Assembly (NCBI GenBank): GCA_028015205.1 | Contig: CM051514.1 | Location: 37,464,150-37,528,149 of the forward strand | From: Mytilisepta virgata | Lineage: Eukaryota; Mollusca; Bivalvia; Mytilida; Mytilidae | Reading direction: 5' to 3' | DNA: 64,000 nt | Shown here: positions 12,598 to 22,419 of the stretch, in pieces | How the letters are laid out: every line of letters begins with the position of its first letter | How positions within the stretch are numbered: position 1 is the stretch's first letter | Position numbers and translations under genes: made by a program | Notes under the pieces: model-generated | Database searches by the model: none | Seen by the model: the letters and a program-made list of their open reading frames with translations, nothing else | Told to the model about the DNA's origin: nothing

Positions 12598-13808
12598 TTA
12601 ATTTGAGAATTCCAGATTTTTAGCTCCAATTTGTTTTTGCCGTATGTTTTTTGGGCACAACATTTCCATTGTTTCTTCAACTCTATTTGTAATTGAGTCT
12701 TTTTGAGTATTTAGTTTTTCTGACAGTATTGGTATCTGCTTAGCGATAATATCACTATATCTTTTAGTGTCTACTTTATTCCATCTGATCCTTGATTGTA
12801 TATTACTTTCTAAACGGTCTTTTTTTGTAAACTCACATGGAAGTACAATCTTGATTGGATAATGGTCGGATACATTGGAGGGTATATCAAGTAGCTTTGT
12901 AGATTTTAGATTTTTAGAATTGTTCACCTTATATATGAAATAGTCAATTTCAGAGACTTCGATTCATTTGACATTAATGAAAGTTCGACCTCCGAAATTT
13001 ATATTCATGCTGCATTCTTCAATAAGTTTGTTTAGTTTAAGTGCTCTTCTTGAAGTATTTGTTTTTGATATATCTTCATTGAAGTCACCTAATAACATCA
13101 TGGGGTCGTATCATATTTCTGGATAAGTTCAAATAATTGGTCAATGCATTCACTATATTCATCAAATTTGTCATTTTCTGCCTTTGTTGGTAAATAAGCT
13201 GAAACAATTAGTACTGGCTTTTTTATTGTCAACTCAATGCATTGAATTCTATTGTTGCCATCATTTATAGGTTTTACATATTGATCAATGGCTCGGTCCC
13301 ATGTACTACTGTCTGAGTCAAATGCTTTGCCTTTGCCACAAAATTGAGAGTGTATTTCGTCTATCAAATAAAGTTCATGATCAAACAACCAGTGTTCTTG
13401 TAATAATATGATATCCATTTTATTTTTTAAATTTGCCATGAAAGGAGAAATTGTCTTCACATTTTTACAATTAAAAGATAAAATGTGTAAGTCCTTTTGT
13501 GGTAAACTGTCTTCATCGTGAGATGCACAAATTATAGTTGGTTTGGTCTTGCCCATAAAAGAATGGTTCTGTTGGACTGGATAGTTAGAGCTGTTCGGAA
13601 TATAAATAGAAGCAGTTGGATAACCCTGACTCTGCATGCCTTGGTTTGGTCTTTGGTGATGGGAGCTGTTGTGTATACAATTGTTATTCGGCGGTATCTG
13701 AGGCGTCACATTCATATGAACATTGTATCTTGACTGATTTGTCCCATTTGACACTTTATCATTGTAGAATAACCCTTCTAGATTGTTGATATACTTGAGA
13801 TTGATCAC
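12598..13808 (-). pseudogene. LINE APE-type endonuclease, broken
   Basis: Apurinic-like endonuclease that nicks the target site for LINE insertion. The first frame (13808-13098) has a Pro/Asn/Gln-rich leader, then ILSFNCKNV, IILLQEHW (catalytic Glu) and LIVSAYLPTKA. After a frameshift near 13098, LLGDFNED follows. A stop interrupts the frame near 12967, and VSDHYPIKIVL (the terminal SDH-type motif) lies in the 12927-12598 frame. Motif order and spacing fit the exonuclease-endonuclease-phosphatase fold. It joins downstream to the RT region, so both were once one ORF2. Confidence 0.8.
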
Positions 13809-14327
13809 TATATTGGCTTGCTGTAGGAGGTGGTAGTGTCATTGGTTGTGCCGTATTGTTTGTTGGTGCATTGTGGGTCATATGCGTTCTCAAAAAGGTG
13901 TTGTTATCCACTTCTGAACTATCCTTATAGATCTTTGGTTCATGAATTTGAGGGTTATTATCAATGTTGATAGGTGGATTGCTTGGTATTCTCAGTGAAT
14001 TGACTGATTATTTTGTCAAATTGAGTATCCATCTGTTGTAATATAAATCCTGATAATTTTTCATGTAGTTTTGTGACTGCTTGTTCAGTGTGTTTGTTCG
14101 CAGAGCCTTGTTTGTAGGGATTGATGTTTGGAATCTGCTGATTCAGATTATCCCTATTGTCGTGATTATGATCACTAATGTCACATTTTTTTCTGTAAAA
14201 TTTGGTTTGATTTTTCTAACTCATTGATCCTCATTTCAAGTTTGCTGACTTATGACTGTAGCCAAACTCTTTCATTTTGCATTTCTTCATTTAGTTTTTC
14301 TCTAATTTTGAGTTCTTCTTCCCTTTT

Positions 14328-15710
14328 CTAAAGTTTTTGTTCCCTTTGTCTTATATCGCTCATTTTGAGTTCTTTAGTTTTCTTTAGCATATCTGCTTCA
14401 GGTTCAGGTGGCTGAACATCGTTGCTTTCAGTGTCGATGTGAACATGTTCCTTTTGCACATTTTGGACGACATTGTTCAGAGAGGAACTCAGTCCTAAAC
14501 TATTGTCCATGATGTTTTTCGTTGATGACGATTTTATGGAGTTGTCATTTGCTGTTGTCTCAATCAGTATGTCTGAGCATGGATAAGGTACCGTACTTTG
14601 AGTGCTTTGTTCTTTTTCTAAGGCTTTTATCGTCAGAGCATTGGTTTCCTCGGATATATCGTTGTCAATTTCACAGCTTGAGCATATGTACTCATGTCCA
14701 TCATATGATGTACAAGATATGTGGCATGGTTGAGTACAAGATGTACAACGCACAACCTGAGCATCTATAATTTTGTTGCAGATATTGCACATAGTATGCA
14801 ATTCTTCATCTAGTAGTGCTTGTAACCTACATTGACAGTTATGATTATTATTTGACTGAGTAGATGGGTTGCTTAAATCTATAAATGCATTTTCAATTGC
14901 TTTCATTGTATTCAATGTTTTTGTGCTAGTTTGAGGGTCAGGTATGCAAAGTTTACATGTATAATGAACGTTTTCATTTAACTTTTCAACAGCTTCAATT
15001 TCCGAATCAGATAGTTTGACACGTCTATAGTGTATCCAGTGTTGTCCTTTGTCACAGTATATGGCTCGTGTGTGCACATTTTTCTTACATTTGCTACATT
15101 TAGCCTCATCATTATCCTTTACAGGTCTATTAGTTGGAGCATTATCTTGAGATGTCAGATCTTGCGTTAATTGAGTAGTTAACTTGTGCAGTTCTTCTTC
15201 AAGTTTCTCATTTAGTCGTTTTAAATCAACTTTGTCTCCATTAAGGATCACTTCCTGTATCACTCTGTGAGTTTCAGGTATATCGTCAGTAATAAAGGTT
15301 TGGACAGCCTTACCATTTACCAGAAATTTGCAGTTTGTGTAATAAAGAGTGAGAGCATATTGATGTTGTTGTTTGTTAAATACTTTGAAGACTTTACTGA
15401 CTGTGAGTCCTCTTCTGTCTTGATCGTCTGTAATTTTAACATAACGATTATCTGGCATTATATCTTTGTAGTAGTGAGGGATGGCATTTTTGATTAATTC
15501 AAAAGACACTGCATCGGCAGTTCCGACTAGCCCGCCTTTTGTTTGCTCATATTCAATATGTACCTCTCTTTTTTTAGCTAAAATTTTCTTGGAGATTGCC
15601 TTGTCGAGATTAAGATCGAAGGTTTTCTGCCTATATTTCTCTCCAGACGTCCTTGTTGGAGCAGAGTATGTAAATAATGCTTTATCACCTGAATTATGGC
15701 TGTTATCCAT
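14328..15710 (-). CDS. LINE ORF1 protein with two PHD-like fingers (460 residues)
   Basis: Probable RNA-binding or chromatin-interacting ORF1 product. An N-terminal region of about 150 residues has no recognised domain. A short coiled coil (about 160-185) follows. Finger one has C205, C208, C219, H227, C252 and C255; finger two has C308, C311, C322, C325, H330, C333, C343 and C346. A Ser/Thr/Asn-rich linker ends in a charged helix. The frame stops at 14328, but the next 100 or so bases in the same direction still encode a coiled coil (KIREKLNEEMQ), so the stop is probably premature. It lies upstream of the endonuclease on the same strand. The domain calls rest on Cys/His spacing. Confidence 0.7.
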   Translation of the reverse strand: MDNSHNSGDKALFTYSAPTRTSGEKYRQKTFDLNLDKAISKKILAKKREVHIEYEQTKGGLVGTADAVSFELIKNAIPHYYKDIMPDNRYVKITDDQDRRGLTVSKVFKVFNKQQHQYALTLYYTNCKFLVNGKAVQTFITDDIPETHRVIQEVILNGDKVDLKRLNEKLEEELHKLTTQLTQDLTSQDNAPTNRPVKDNDEAKCSKCKKNVHTRAIYCDKGQHWIHYRRVKLSDSEIEAVEKLNENVHYTCKLCIPDPQTSTKTLNTMKAIENAFIDLSNPSTQSNNNHNCQCRLQALLDEELHTMCNICNKIIDAQVVRCTSCTQPCHISCTSYDGHEYICSSCEIDNDISEETNALTIKALEKEQSTQSTVPYPCSDILIETTANDNSIKSSSTKNIMDNSLGLSSSLNNVVQNVQKEHVHIDTESNDVQPPEPEADMLKKTKELKMSDIRQREQKL

Positions 15711-16042
15711 TATTTTTTTTTATTATTTCCTTTTTCTTCTTATATATTTAATACCCGGTATTTGTTTTAAATATTAAATTGACCTGTAACAAGCAGTTCT
15801 TTTAAAAACCAGTATGTTGAATAAAATTATCGGTTACTCTGATATTTATGATGTAAAGGTGTTAAACCTTAAAATATATGAATATATTGATGACAGTAAA
15901 AGCAGTAAAATATTATTGTTAGCTCTAAGATATATATCACACTAAAAGCAGTTCTGATAAAATGCGATTAAAATTTATGATCAGATCTTTAAAACATTAA
16001 AAGCAAATCTAATAAAATGCTGATAAGATGCTGTTAAAATTT

Positions 16043-16327
16043 GATATGTGGAAAACCCACGCTTACTGTCAGTCTTGTGTTTGATCACTATTAAAAACCT
16101 AAAATGCCCTCGGCCCAAGTCATCTATCACTATTCATAAGATGTCAGTATAGTGTGGAGAAACCCACGCTTACTGTCCAGGAGGGAATATATGCTGTGTT
16201 TTATTTAATTCAATATACGTGTAGTATTGGGTAGTCTGGTTTTTAGTTAATATATAATCCCACTTTTAGCTTTAATGCTGTGTTTCAGATTAATTTCAGT
16301 TTAGTTTGGAGAAACCCATGCTTACTG
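16043..16327. repeat. Three more copies of the hairpin repeat
   Basis: Copies at 16043-16068 (5' truncated), 16145-16175 (identical to the copy at 9910) and 16298-16327 (diverged). All five copies in the window have the same orientation. The last copy overlaps the stop codon and final codons of the SGNH ORF, which on the minus strand reads TVSMGFSKLN through it. Confidence 0.75.
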
Positions 16328-17015
16328 TTCGTGAGGTAAGATGTATCTCATCAAAATACAATTCAAACTTGTGTTGTACCCTTCTTGCTATTTGGTGATT
16401 ACTACCCTTTCTATGTTTTTGAATAAGTGTTAGATCAGAGCTAAATTTTGGAGAATAACTTTCATTAGCTTCATTAAGTTCTCTGATTTTTCTGTTAACT
16501 TTAACAATTTGTTCTTCGAGTTGTTTATCTTGCTCATAAAACCTTTCAATATCCTCCTTTCCTAGACCGGCGGCCCAATTCCAATTTACCATGCAGTATA
16601 ATGGCACCTCTAATATAGTTATTTTACAGCCAGGATGGGCATTGACACATTGGATAATAAGGTTAGCTTCTGTTATGAAATCCTCTACTATTGATTCGTC
16701 GTCATGCGTACGTAGGGATATATATTTTCCGGTTTTTGCAGTGAAATCACAAGTTCCTGCCCAAATGTATACCCATATATTGCCGTCTTCTTCTATTATG
16801 GAGTCAATAGACTCTTGTATCCACTCTCTACAATTTCTTATTCTCGCTCCTCTCATACAATACCAGGTAAGATCTTTTTCACTTGGTGTGAAAGCTTGAG
16901 ACTGTACGTTAAACCCTTTACTGTCAGTTATTATGATGGGTGTTAATCTAGGTGGACCAGAAGGGGTTAGCCTACTCCTTTGCAGGAATTTATTCAGTTT
17001 TCTGTGAATCAGCAT
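16296..17015 (-). CDS. SGNH/GDSL-hydrolase-like protein (239 residues)
   Basis: Likely esterase-type domain. TDSKG at residues 30-34 corresponds to the GDS block with the nucleophilic Ser. WAGTCD (85-90) sits where the Asn/Gly oxyanion block is expected. DEIHLT (222-227) supplies the D-x-x-H pair. SGNH esterase domains occur in CR1-type LINE ORF1 proteins, which suits its place upstream of the PHD ORF on the same strand. The frame is uninterrupted and its last ten codons lie inside a hairpin repeat. Catalytic activity is not established, because the second and third blocks are only weakly matched. Confidence 0.6.
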   Translation of the reverse strand: MLIHRKLNKFLQRSRLTPSGPPRLTPIIITDSKGFNVQSQAFTPSEKDLTWYCMRGARIRNCREWIQESIDSIIEEDGNIWVYIWAGTCDFTAKTGKYISLRTHDDESIVEDFITEANLIIQCVNAHPGCKITILEVPLYCMVNWNWAAGLGKEDIERFYEQDKQLEEQIVKVNRKIRELNEANESYSPKFSSDLTLIQKHRKGSNHQIARRVQHKFELYFDEIHLTSRTVSMGFSKLN

Positions 17016-19828
17016 AAAGAATTGTTATTTTTATACAGTAAGACTAGTAATATTTGTAGAAGATTTAAAGTATTTGTAGTTTTTATTGTTGAGCGTTGAA
17101 TGTTGTTTTGAATAAAAATCTCGCATGCTATAAGTACCATGTTAACAGTATAGCCTGGTAATTAATCGATACCTGGGTCTGTAGGCGAAAGCGAAAGACT
17201 CAACGTTGGACATTGCTACTACCACAAAAATGGCACTAAATAAATATTATATATGAAAATAAAAAATTTTCAAAAATTTTTACATTATGACAGAGAAAGA
17301 ATAAAAAAATGATGTATATAGGTATCGGAAGATACAGATTATTTGAATAAACATTATACTTAACGTTGTCCCATGTAACAAACTCGAATCATAAAGCTCG
17401 ATGTTTACTCGAGAAATTCGCGAAATCCTGACACAACTCTCCTAAATTTTGCATGAAATTTCTATGGCGTCATATCTTCCTGTAACGGTTCACATGGCCG
17501 TCTCTATTGAACATTAGCATAGATATTTGGAAAAGAAAATGATGAACTAAAATGTCCCATCGGAAATTTAATTTGAAAGCTTGAAATATTTCATTTGAAA
17601 AATGAAAATTTTAATAGGTAATTTATTAAATATGCACTATCATTTTGTACTATATGGCATTGCAAGCTCCGAAAAGTCAAATTATCACAGAAATTGTGCT
17701 ACGCCAACTCAAAACGATAGGGTTATAATGTCTTGCAGAAATGTCCGAAGTTAATTTTACGCCTTCAAAACACTTTTCAGGCTTAAAAAAAACCAGTGAA
17801 TCGCAAATGTAAACGACAGGAGTAAAATTGAAAACCCACATACAAATTTATACAAGGCGGATAGCTGTCAAAATATTTCGAGGCAGATGAGATTCTTAGT
17901 AACAACTCTACTGTAGACGGAGTCGTGGATGATCTATCCGGTAATTTGTTAAGCGGTTGCATCAAGTAGCACGTCGGTAGGAAAAAATCCATTGCAAATG
18001 ACACAAAAGTACTTGAGTGTAAATAAGAATGTTACACTTGAAGTACCTCAATGCCATTTGCAAGATTTCTCACTTGACCTGTTTCTATACATTAGGTAAA
18101 CCTTTCAAACAAAGCTAAAAGTAAGAAATATTTTGTTGATGGCGAAAACTCTTTAAAGTCACTAAAATATCTACAGACCATGCTTTGTAAATGTTGTAAA
18201 CTGTCGGAAATTAAAATATTAAAAAAAAATGAAACTCGTCGTCTGGTAAATAACTAACCAGTGGCATATACGTTTGAATCTGATCTGCGCCAAAATCCTT
18301 TCAACAAGCTATGACTATGACCCAAATCTGTGTCCGTTATTCCTATACACATCTGAAAATCTTCTTATGCATTTCTGTACTTTTCAAAGTTGAATAGCCA
18401 TTTGCAAAAGTAAAATTAAAGATAACACACAATAATAAGTTCCATTTTTTTTCTAAAGAAAGAACTACAAATCTTTTTAACAGTTCAGTCTATAGACTGG
18501 GCCATGGGGATACAAAAAAAATTGAGTTGAACTCTATTGCAGTTTTCATCATGAGAGTCTGTAATAAAACTTTCAACAATGACCAAAAGCGCATAACTTA
18601 TAGTAAGATCAAGTCGACTCCTACCATCGATTAGCAGTTGACCATCACATTTTTATATGCATGCCCACCTTTTCATACACACGCGGGGGACGGAGTTATC
18701 AATACACCACAAAATAAAGAATTCGTGTAAAACTGTCATCCTTTTGCCTGCAGGACAAAACCATGTAGAAAAACAATAGGTATGACAAAGATAATTGCAT
18801 AAAATAGAAATTAGAGAGAAATATGTATTAGTTAAAAAACTGGCAGACTGCATTTATATGCAACATGACTGTAATACGTTATAAAGGTTAAAAGTAAAGT
18901 TTACAGTAGTGATTAAATGAGAGTACAAAGCAAAATTTGTAAAATTTGAATATTTTAATACGTAGTATTTAACATAGATATTTGACAGTATGACAAAACT
19001 ACATGCTAATCGTGTTTATTTTATGCAAAATGTCAACATTAAATACCATAATTAGCAATTATTTCTGTAGATAAATATCTACGAATTTACCATATCTTGC
19101 TATTAACACACGAGATTTAAATTTTAAATCGACATTAATGTCAATTCCTATATATTATATATTCTGCTTTTACAAGTTGAGACATTTACTGTTTATTTTA
19201 TAGTTTATTCTCATGCTTCGCTAAATAATCTCTAATCAGTCTTTGCACGTCAAATTTCTCCAAAATACTGTCCGCAAAATTTAAAAATCCGAGACAATAT
19301 GTTAAAACCTTTTATATCAGAAATGAAATCGATTAAAGAGATAGTTCTTCTTGTCAACCCTAAAGCTGCTTGGACAGTACACAAATGAGATTAATTCATA
19401 TCCAAATATTATATTAAAAATATGAAAAAAAATGAGGTCAATTAGCTATATATCAATGTATTTAAAGAATATTCGATGAAATTTAGAATCTCGAAAATTC
19501 TTAAAATCTGGATCAATTGTGATAACGAATTTAATCCGTTATTACGAATTACAAAAACTGTTATAACTAATTCCAGAAATTCGTAATGAGGAATTTAATC
19601 TGTGATAACGAATACAATTCGTGATGACGATTATAATTCGTAATTTCGAATTCAAATTCATATTTTTGGTTGGTCCTAAATTGGCTTCCGTAGAAAGATC
19701 CTTAGAGTATCTAGTATACAGTTAGGGTTTTATTTTCTTGTCCATCGAGAAACATGGCTAAGATCTATTATGAAAAATTTAATTAATTTAGGGGACCCAC
19801 CCCATATGGGGTATTCTATAACCTCAAC
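17016..19828. other. Intergenic, no gene seen; palindromic ATTCGTAAT cluster near its end
   Basis: 2.8 kb of AT-rich DNA without a credible coding frame. At about 19520-19650 the sequence repeats gataacgaat, attcgtaat and attacgaatt in both orientations several times, giving a small cluster of imperfect palindromes. The minus frames at 17783-18004 and 18653-18853 have no domain. Confidence 0.5.
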
Positions 19829-19975
19829 TTTACCCTTAACCCTAACCCTAACCCTAACCTTACACTAACCCTAACCTTACACTAACCCTAACCTTACACT
19901 AACCCTAAAGCCTAACCTAACGTAACCTAACCTGACCCTAACCATAATCAAACCCTAGCCCTAAAGGAGTGGGTC
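19829..19975. repeat. Degenerate interstitial telomere-like tract (CCCTAA)
   Basis: Several perfect ccctaa units near 19840-19860 are followed by 'ccttacactaa' variants and then by looser cctaacc/cctaacg repeats up to about 19975. TTAGGG is the metazoan telomere repeat. Unique sequence on both sides shows that this is internal, not a chromosome end. Confidence 0.75.
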
Positions 19976-20940
19976 TTCTAAAGTAAATGCTTAATTTTTA
20001 AAAAAAAAATGTTAATGAATTCTGCAATTAACCTCCTTGATGGGTTTGGGGATTGTATTCCTCAGTATTTGAAAAATGATAAATTTCCTGAGTCTTAATA
20101 ATTTTGTATCCTTTTCTATATTTCAGGTGTACACCACGTTCCATCTAACCATCTTTCTTCATCTGAATATTGGCAGTCTTTACATTTTTTTTTCGGTACA
20201 AGTTCTACACAATACAACTTTCAACTTTTGGTATTCCTTTTTAATAGGTAAAATTGGAAAATATAACTGTTTTGGGGATAGAATAATGACTTTCGCTATA
20301 CCAAAATATTCTTTAATATCTTTAAAATTTCCGTAATAATTGTTGGATGTCCCACTGGATAGTTTTGGTACTTATTGACATATGGATATATAAACTGGTA
20401 AACATTTTGTACTTATTGACATATGGATATAAACTGGTAAAATATACATATTTGATGGTTTCTTCTAAATTTGGATCTATTTTTTTATATAGTTGTGTAG
20501 CATTCGTAGGTCCTCCAAAAAGGCATCTCGTGGATTCAATCTTTTTTAATAACTAGGTTTTCGACAAAAGCTTGCAAGTAAAAATTCTGTTTTTTTTTTT
20601 GTTTTGAATAAAATCGTGCTCCCATTTTTCAATAACTACGTAACCAGCATTTGTTAAATATTGACGTTTATTACAATTTCTGACGTACAATTCATGCATA
20701 CTTTTCCGTTTCAGAGTTGATTTGTGGCCTCTTTCTGGGTAGCACTGTGGACACCCACGAAAACTGCAGCATCCTACAGAAAACAGAAAAATAGTATTAC
20801 ATGAATATCATCAAATTGTTTTAGAAGCCTATTGCGAAGATCTGGGAAATAGATTAAATGATTCACGGTGCATGGAATTCTACCAGGTTTTATCAATAGT
20901 GGATTCGTTTATAAGTAAAACTTTAATTATTTTTTTACAG
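19976..20940. other. Intergenic or intronic stretch, no gene seen
   Basis: AT-rich sequence; 20347-20450 contains a short duplicated phrase (ttgacatatggatat, twice). Frames at 20076-20336 and 20347-20556 look like translated AT-rich DNA and have no domain. Confidence 0.45.
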
Positions 20941-21151
20941 CGAGTGAAACAGAAAACCTTGAAGTTATGGACGAAAATGTATGTTTAAAAAATTTTAAAA
21001 TTAATTTTTTATTCATTATTTAAAAATATTATTTAATTTTTAAATATATTATTTAAACATATTAATATATATTATATTTAATTTTCAAGTTATCTTTTTT
21101 CAGGATGAAGAAATAATTGTGATGTTAGTTGACTGTAATGATATCAGTTGG
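20941..21151 (+). other. Two candidate small coding exons next to the Polinton insertion
   Basis: A segment at 20941-20978 follows a polypyrimidine-AG acceptor and ends at gtatgt; it reads SETENLEVMDEN. A second at 21104-21151 follows ttttttcag and ends at gtaact; it reads DEEIIVMLVDCNDISW. Phase is kept between them. They are about 110 bp upstream of the Polinton. They could be the last surviving exons of a host gene, or chance. No homology is recognised. Confidence 0.25.
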
Positions 21152-21260
21152 GTAACTTTTTATATTTTGTTTGTGTTATTTTTTGGTTTTGTGTATTTTT
21201 TTTTTTTTTTAGAAAATAAACAAATTAGTAACCTGTTGCGAATTATAGATTTATCATGTT

Positions 21261-21558
21261 AGTAGTTCGAGATTGACAATTCTGCCTCACGGCCAATTTC
21301 AAGCAGAAAGTCCTGGTCAAAACCCCGAGCCCCCCGATTTTGATGCAAACGCATCGTATCTCGTCCTCATCGGAAAAAGCTGATCGGGGGATCGAGGGGA
21401 TGGCCATCAGCGTGGGGCTTGGGAATGCTTGGCTAGATCTTCACTGAAAGGGGGGTCGAAGGCTGGCGCAAAAATTGTAAAAAAATTAAAAAAATCATAG
21501 CCCTATATAAATCATGGCTTTCGAATCAGAGAAGATGGACAATCACGTCCGACTGCTG
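21261..21558 (+). repeat. Left terminal inverted repeat of the Polinton
   Basis: Matches the reverse complement of 30883-31180 with about ten differences, mostly in an A-rich stretch near 21475-21495. It includes a TATA-like TATATAAAT, an ATG and the first 15 codons of the left-end gene. Homology stops sharply after the Leu-Leu codons. Confidence 0.95.
21504..21512 (+). promoter_or_regulatory. TATA-like promoter motif in the left TIR
   Basis: TATATAAAT lies directly before the ATG at 21514. An identical motif is present in the right repeat at 30929-30937 on the minus strand, so the two end genes share one promoter sequence. Confidence 0.5.
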
Positions 21559-21894
21559 AGACCCGATCGTGAAGAGAGTGATGAGGAGGTGAGAAAGAGG
21601 GCCAAGGCTCAGACGGAGAGAAGACCAGAGCCGGTTCTGAAATGGCGAGACTTGCCATGGGAAATACTCAAAGTGGTAGACGCCAAGGATACGAAAAGTC
21701 AGTATGGGAAAAGCAGGATCCTGATGCTGCAGAGGAAAGGCGAGATGGTCAAGGTCTGGGCGTGCAGCAGAATGATACAGGAGATGGATGACATACCGCG
21801 GAAAAGGTGGACCCATCTCAAGCTCGTCAACTATGGGATGAAGAGGGCAAAGAAAAGTGGGCACGAATACTTTGACATCGAAGTGATGGTATGA
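21514..21894 (+). CDS. Small Polinton protein, left-end gene (126 residues)
   Basis: Function unknown. The first 15 residues (MAFESEKMDNHVRLL) are encoded by the terminal repeat. After a charged linker, a domain starts at KWRDLPWEILKVVDAKD and contains SQYGKSRILMLQRKGEMVKVWA, with short alternating hydrophobic strands followed by a Lys/Arg-rich tail. Strand-rich basic proteins of this size in Polinton-like elements could be OB-fold single-strand DNA-binding proteins; that is inference. The frame is intact. A shorter paralogue follows at 22128. Confidence 0.6.
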   Translation: MAFESEKMDNHVRLLRPDREESDEEVRKRAKAQTERRPEPVLKWRDLPWEILKVVDAKDTKSQYGKSRILMLQRKGEMVKVWACSRMIQEMDDIPRKRWTHLKLVNYGMKRAKKSGHEYFDIEVMV

Positions 21895-21916
21895 GGAAAA
21901 AAAAGGACATCGTCGT

Positions 21917-22138
21917 TTGCATCGGGATGCGGAAGTGCCCTTCGTCTTCTACGCGGACTTTGAGTGCTTCCTCGAATCCCAGGTGGAGGCCCAGCTTAGG
22001 CTCATCGGGATGAGGGGCAAATGCCTGCGAGTGGGGGTGGACCAGAGTGGCGAGCGGTGGCGAGATCCGGAGGCAGGGCTGGCGGAAATGGATAGGATAG
22101 AGACGACGCGGCGAGAGGGCACGAATCATGATGAGTGA
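21917..22138 (+). pseudogene. Fragment of a second pPolB (exonuclease motif I)
   Basis: The frame reads VPFVFYADFECFLES (codons for YADFECF at 21950-21970), the Exo I block also present in the main polymerase at 29330-29350 on the opposite strand. Similarity fades after about 25 residues into RWRDPEAGLAEMDRIE, which I cannot assign. Sequence divergence from the main copy suggests it came from another Polinton lineage, not from a recent local duplication. Confidence 0.6.
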
Positions 22139-22367
22139 CATATTGAGATGGCAAGACCTGCCCGCTGGGAGATGGTATAGGGTCCAGCTTGAGTGGGAGG
22201 TGGGAAGCAAATACGGGATGGAAAAGATCCTGACGCTGCAATCCTGGGATGGTAATATCGTGCGGATAAGGAGATGCCTTTCCACGAAGGTAAATGGTCC
22301 CCTGGTTGGGAAATACCTGCGTAATCTTGGCAGGAGGGAGAAGTGGGGGATCGAAGTGAGGGAATGA
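22128..22367 (+). CDS. Paralogue of the left-end small protein (79 residues)
   Basis: The pattern W-DLP, YG--KILTLQ, DGNIVRI and a terminal EV mirrors the 126-residue left-end protein at 21514 in the same order. It lacks the terminal-repeat leader and the N-terminal linker. The frame starts at ATG-ATG inside the tail of the polymerase fragment and stops at 22367. It is likely a diverged second copy or a piece brought in with the polymerase fragment. Function unknown; the same OB-fold suggestion applies weakly. Confidence 0.5.
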   Translation: MMSDILRWQDLPAGRWYRVQLEWEVGSKYGMEKILTLQSWDGNIVRIRRCLSTKVNGPLVGKYLRNLGRREKWGIEVRE

Positions 22368-22419
22368 GGGGCAGATCGAAATTTCTGGTCTGGGGTAAAA
22401 CCTGGACCAGAAATCTCTG

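Larger units (their letters stand above)
9910..17015 (-). mobile_element. Degenerate non-LTR retrotransposon (CR1-like superfamily)
   Basis: Read on the minus strand the order is: SGNH-hydrolase ORF (17015-16296), a linker with hairpin repeats, double-PHD ORF1 (15710-14328), coiled-coil remnant, APE-type endonuclease (13808-12598), reverse transcriptase and C-terminal Cys/His motif (12344-10257), then two more hairpin repeats. Esterase and PHD modules are known from ORF1 of CR1-type LINEs. Frameshifts and stops in the second ORF show that this copy is dead. The ends are not precisely defined. The SGNH part could instead be a neighbouring partner element sharing the same hairpin tail. Confidence 0.75.

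Noticed and set aside
19829..19975. True chromosome end
   Set aside because: Unique sequence continues for tens of kilobases on both sides.
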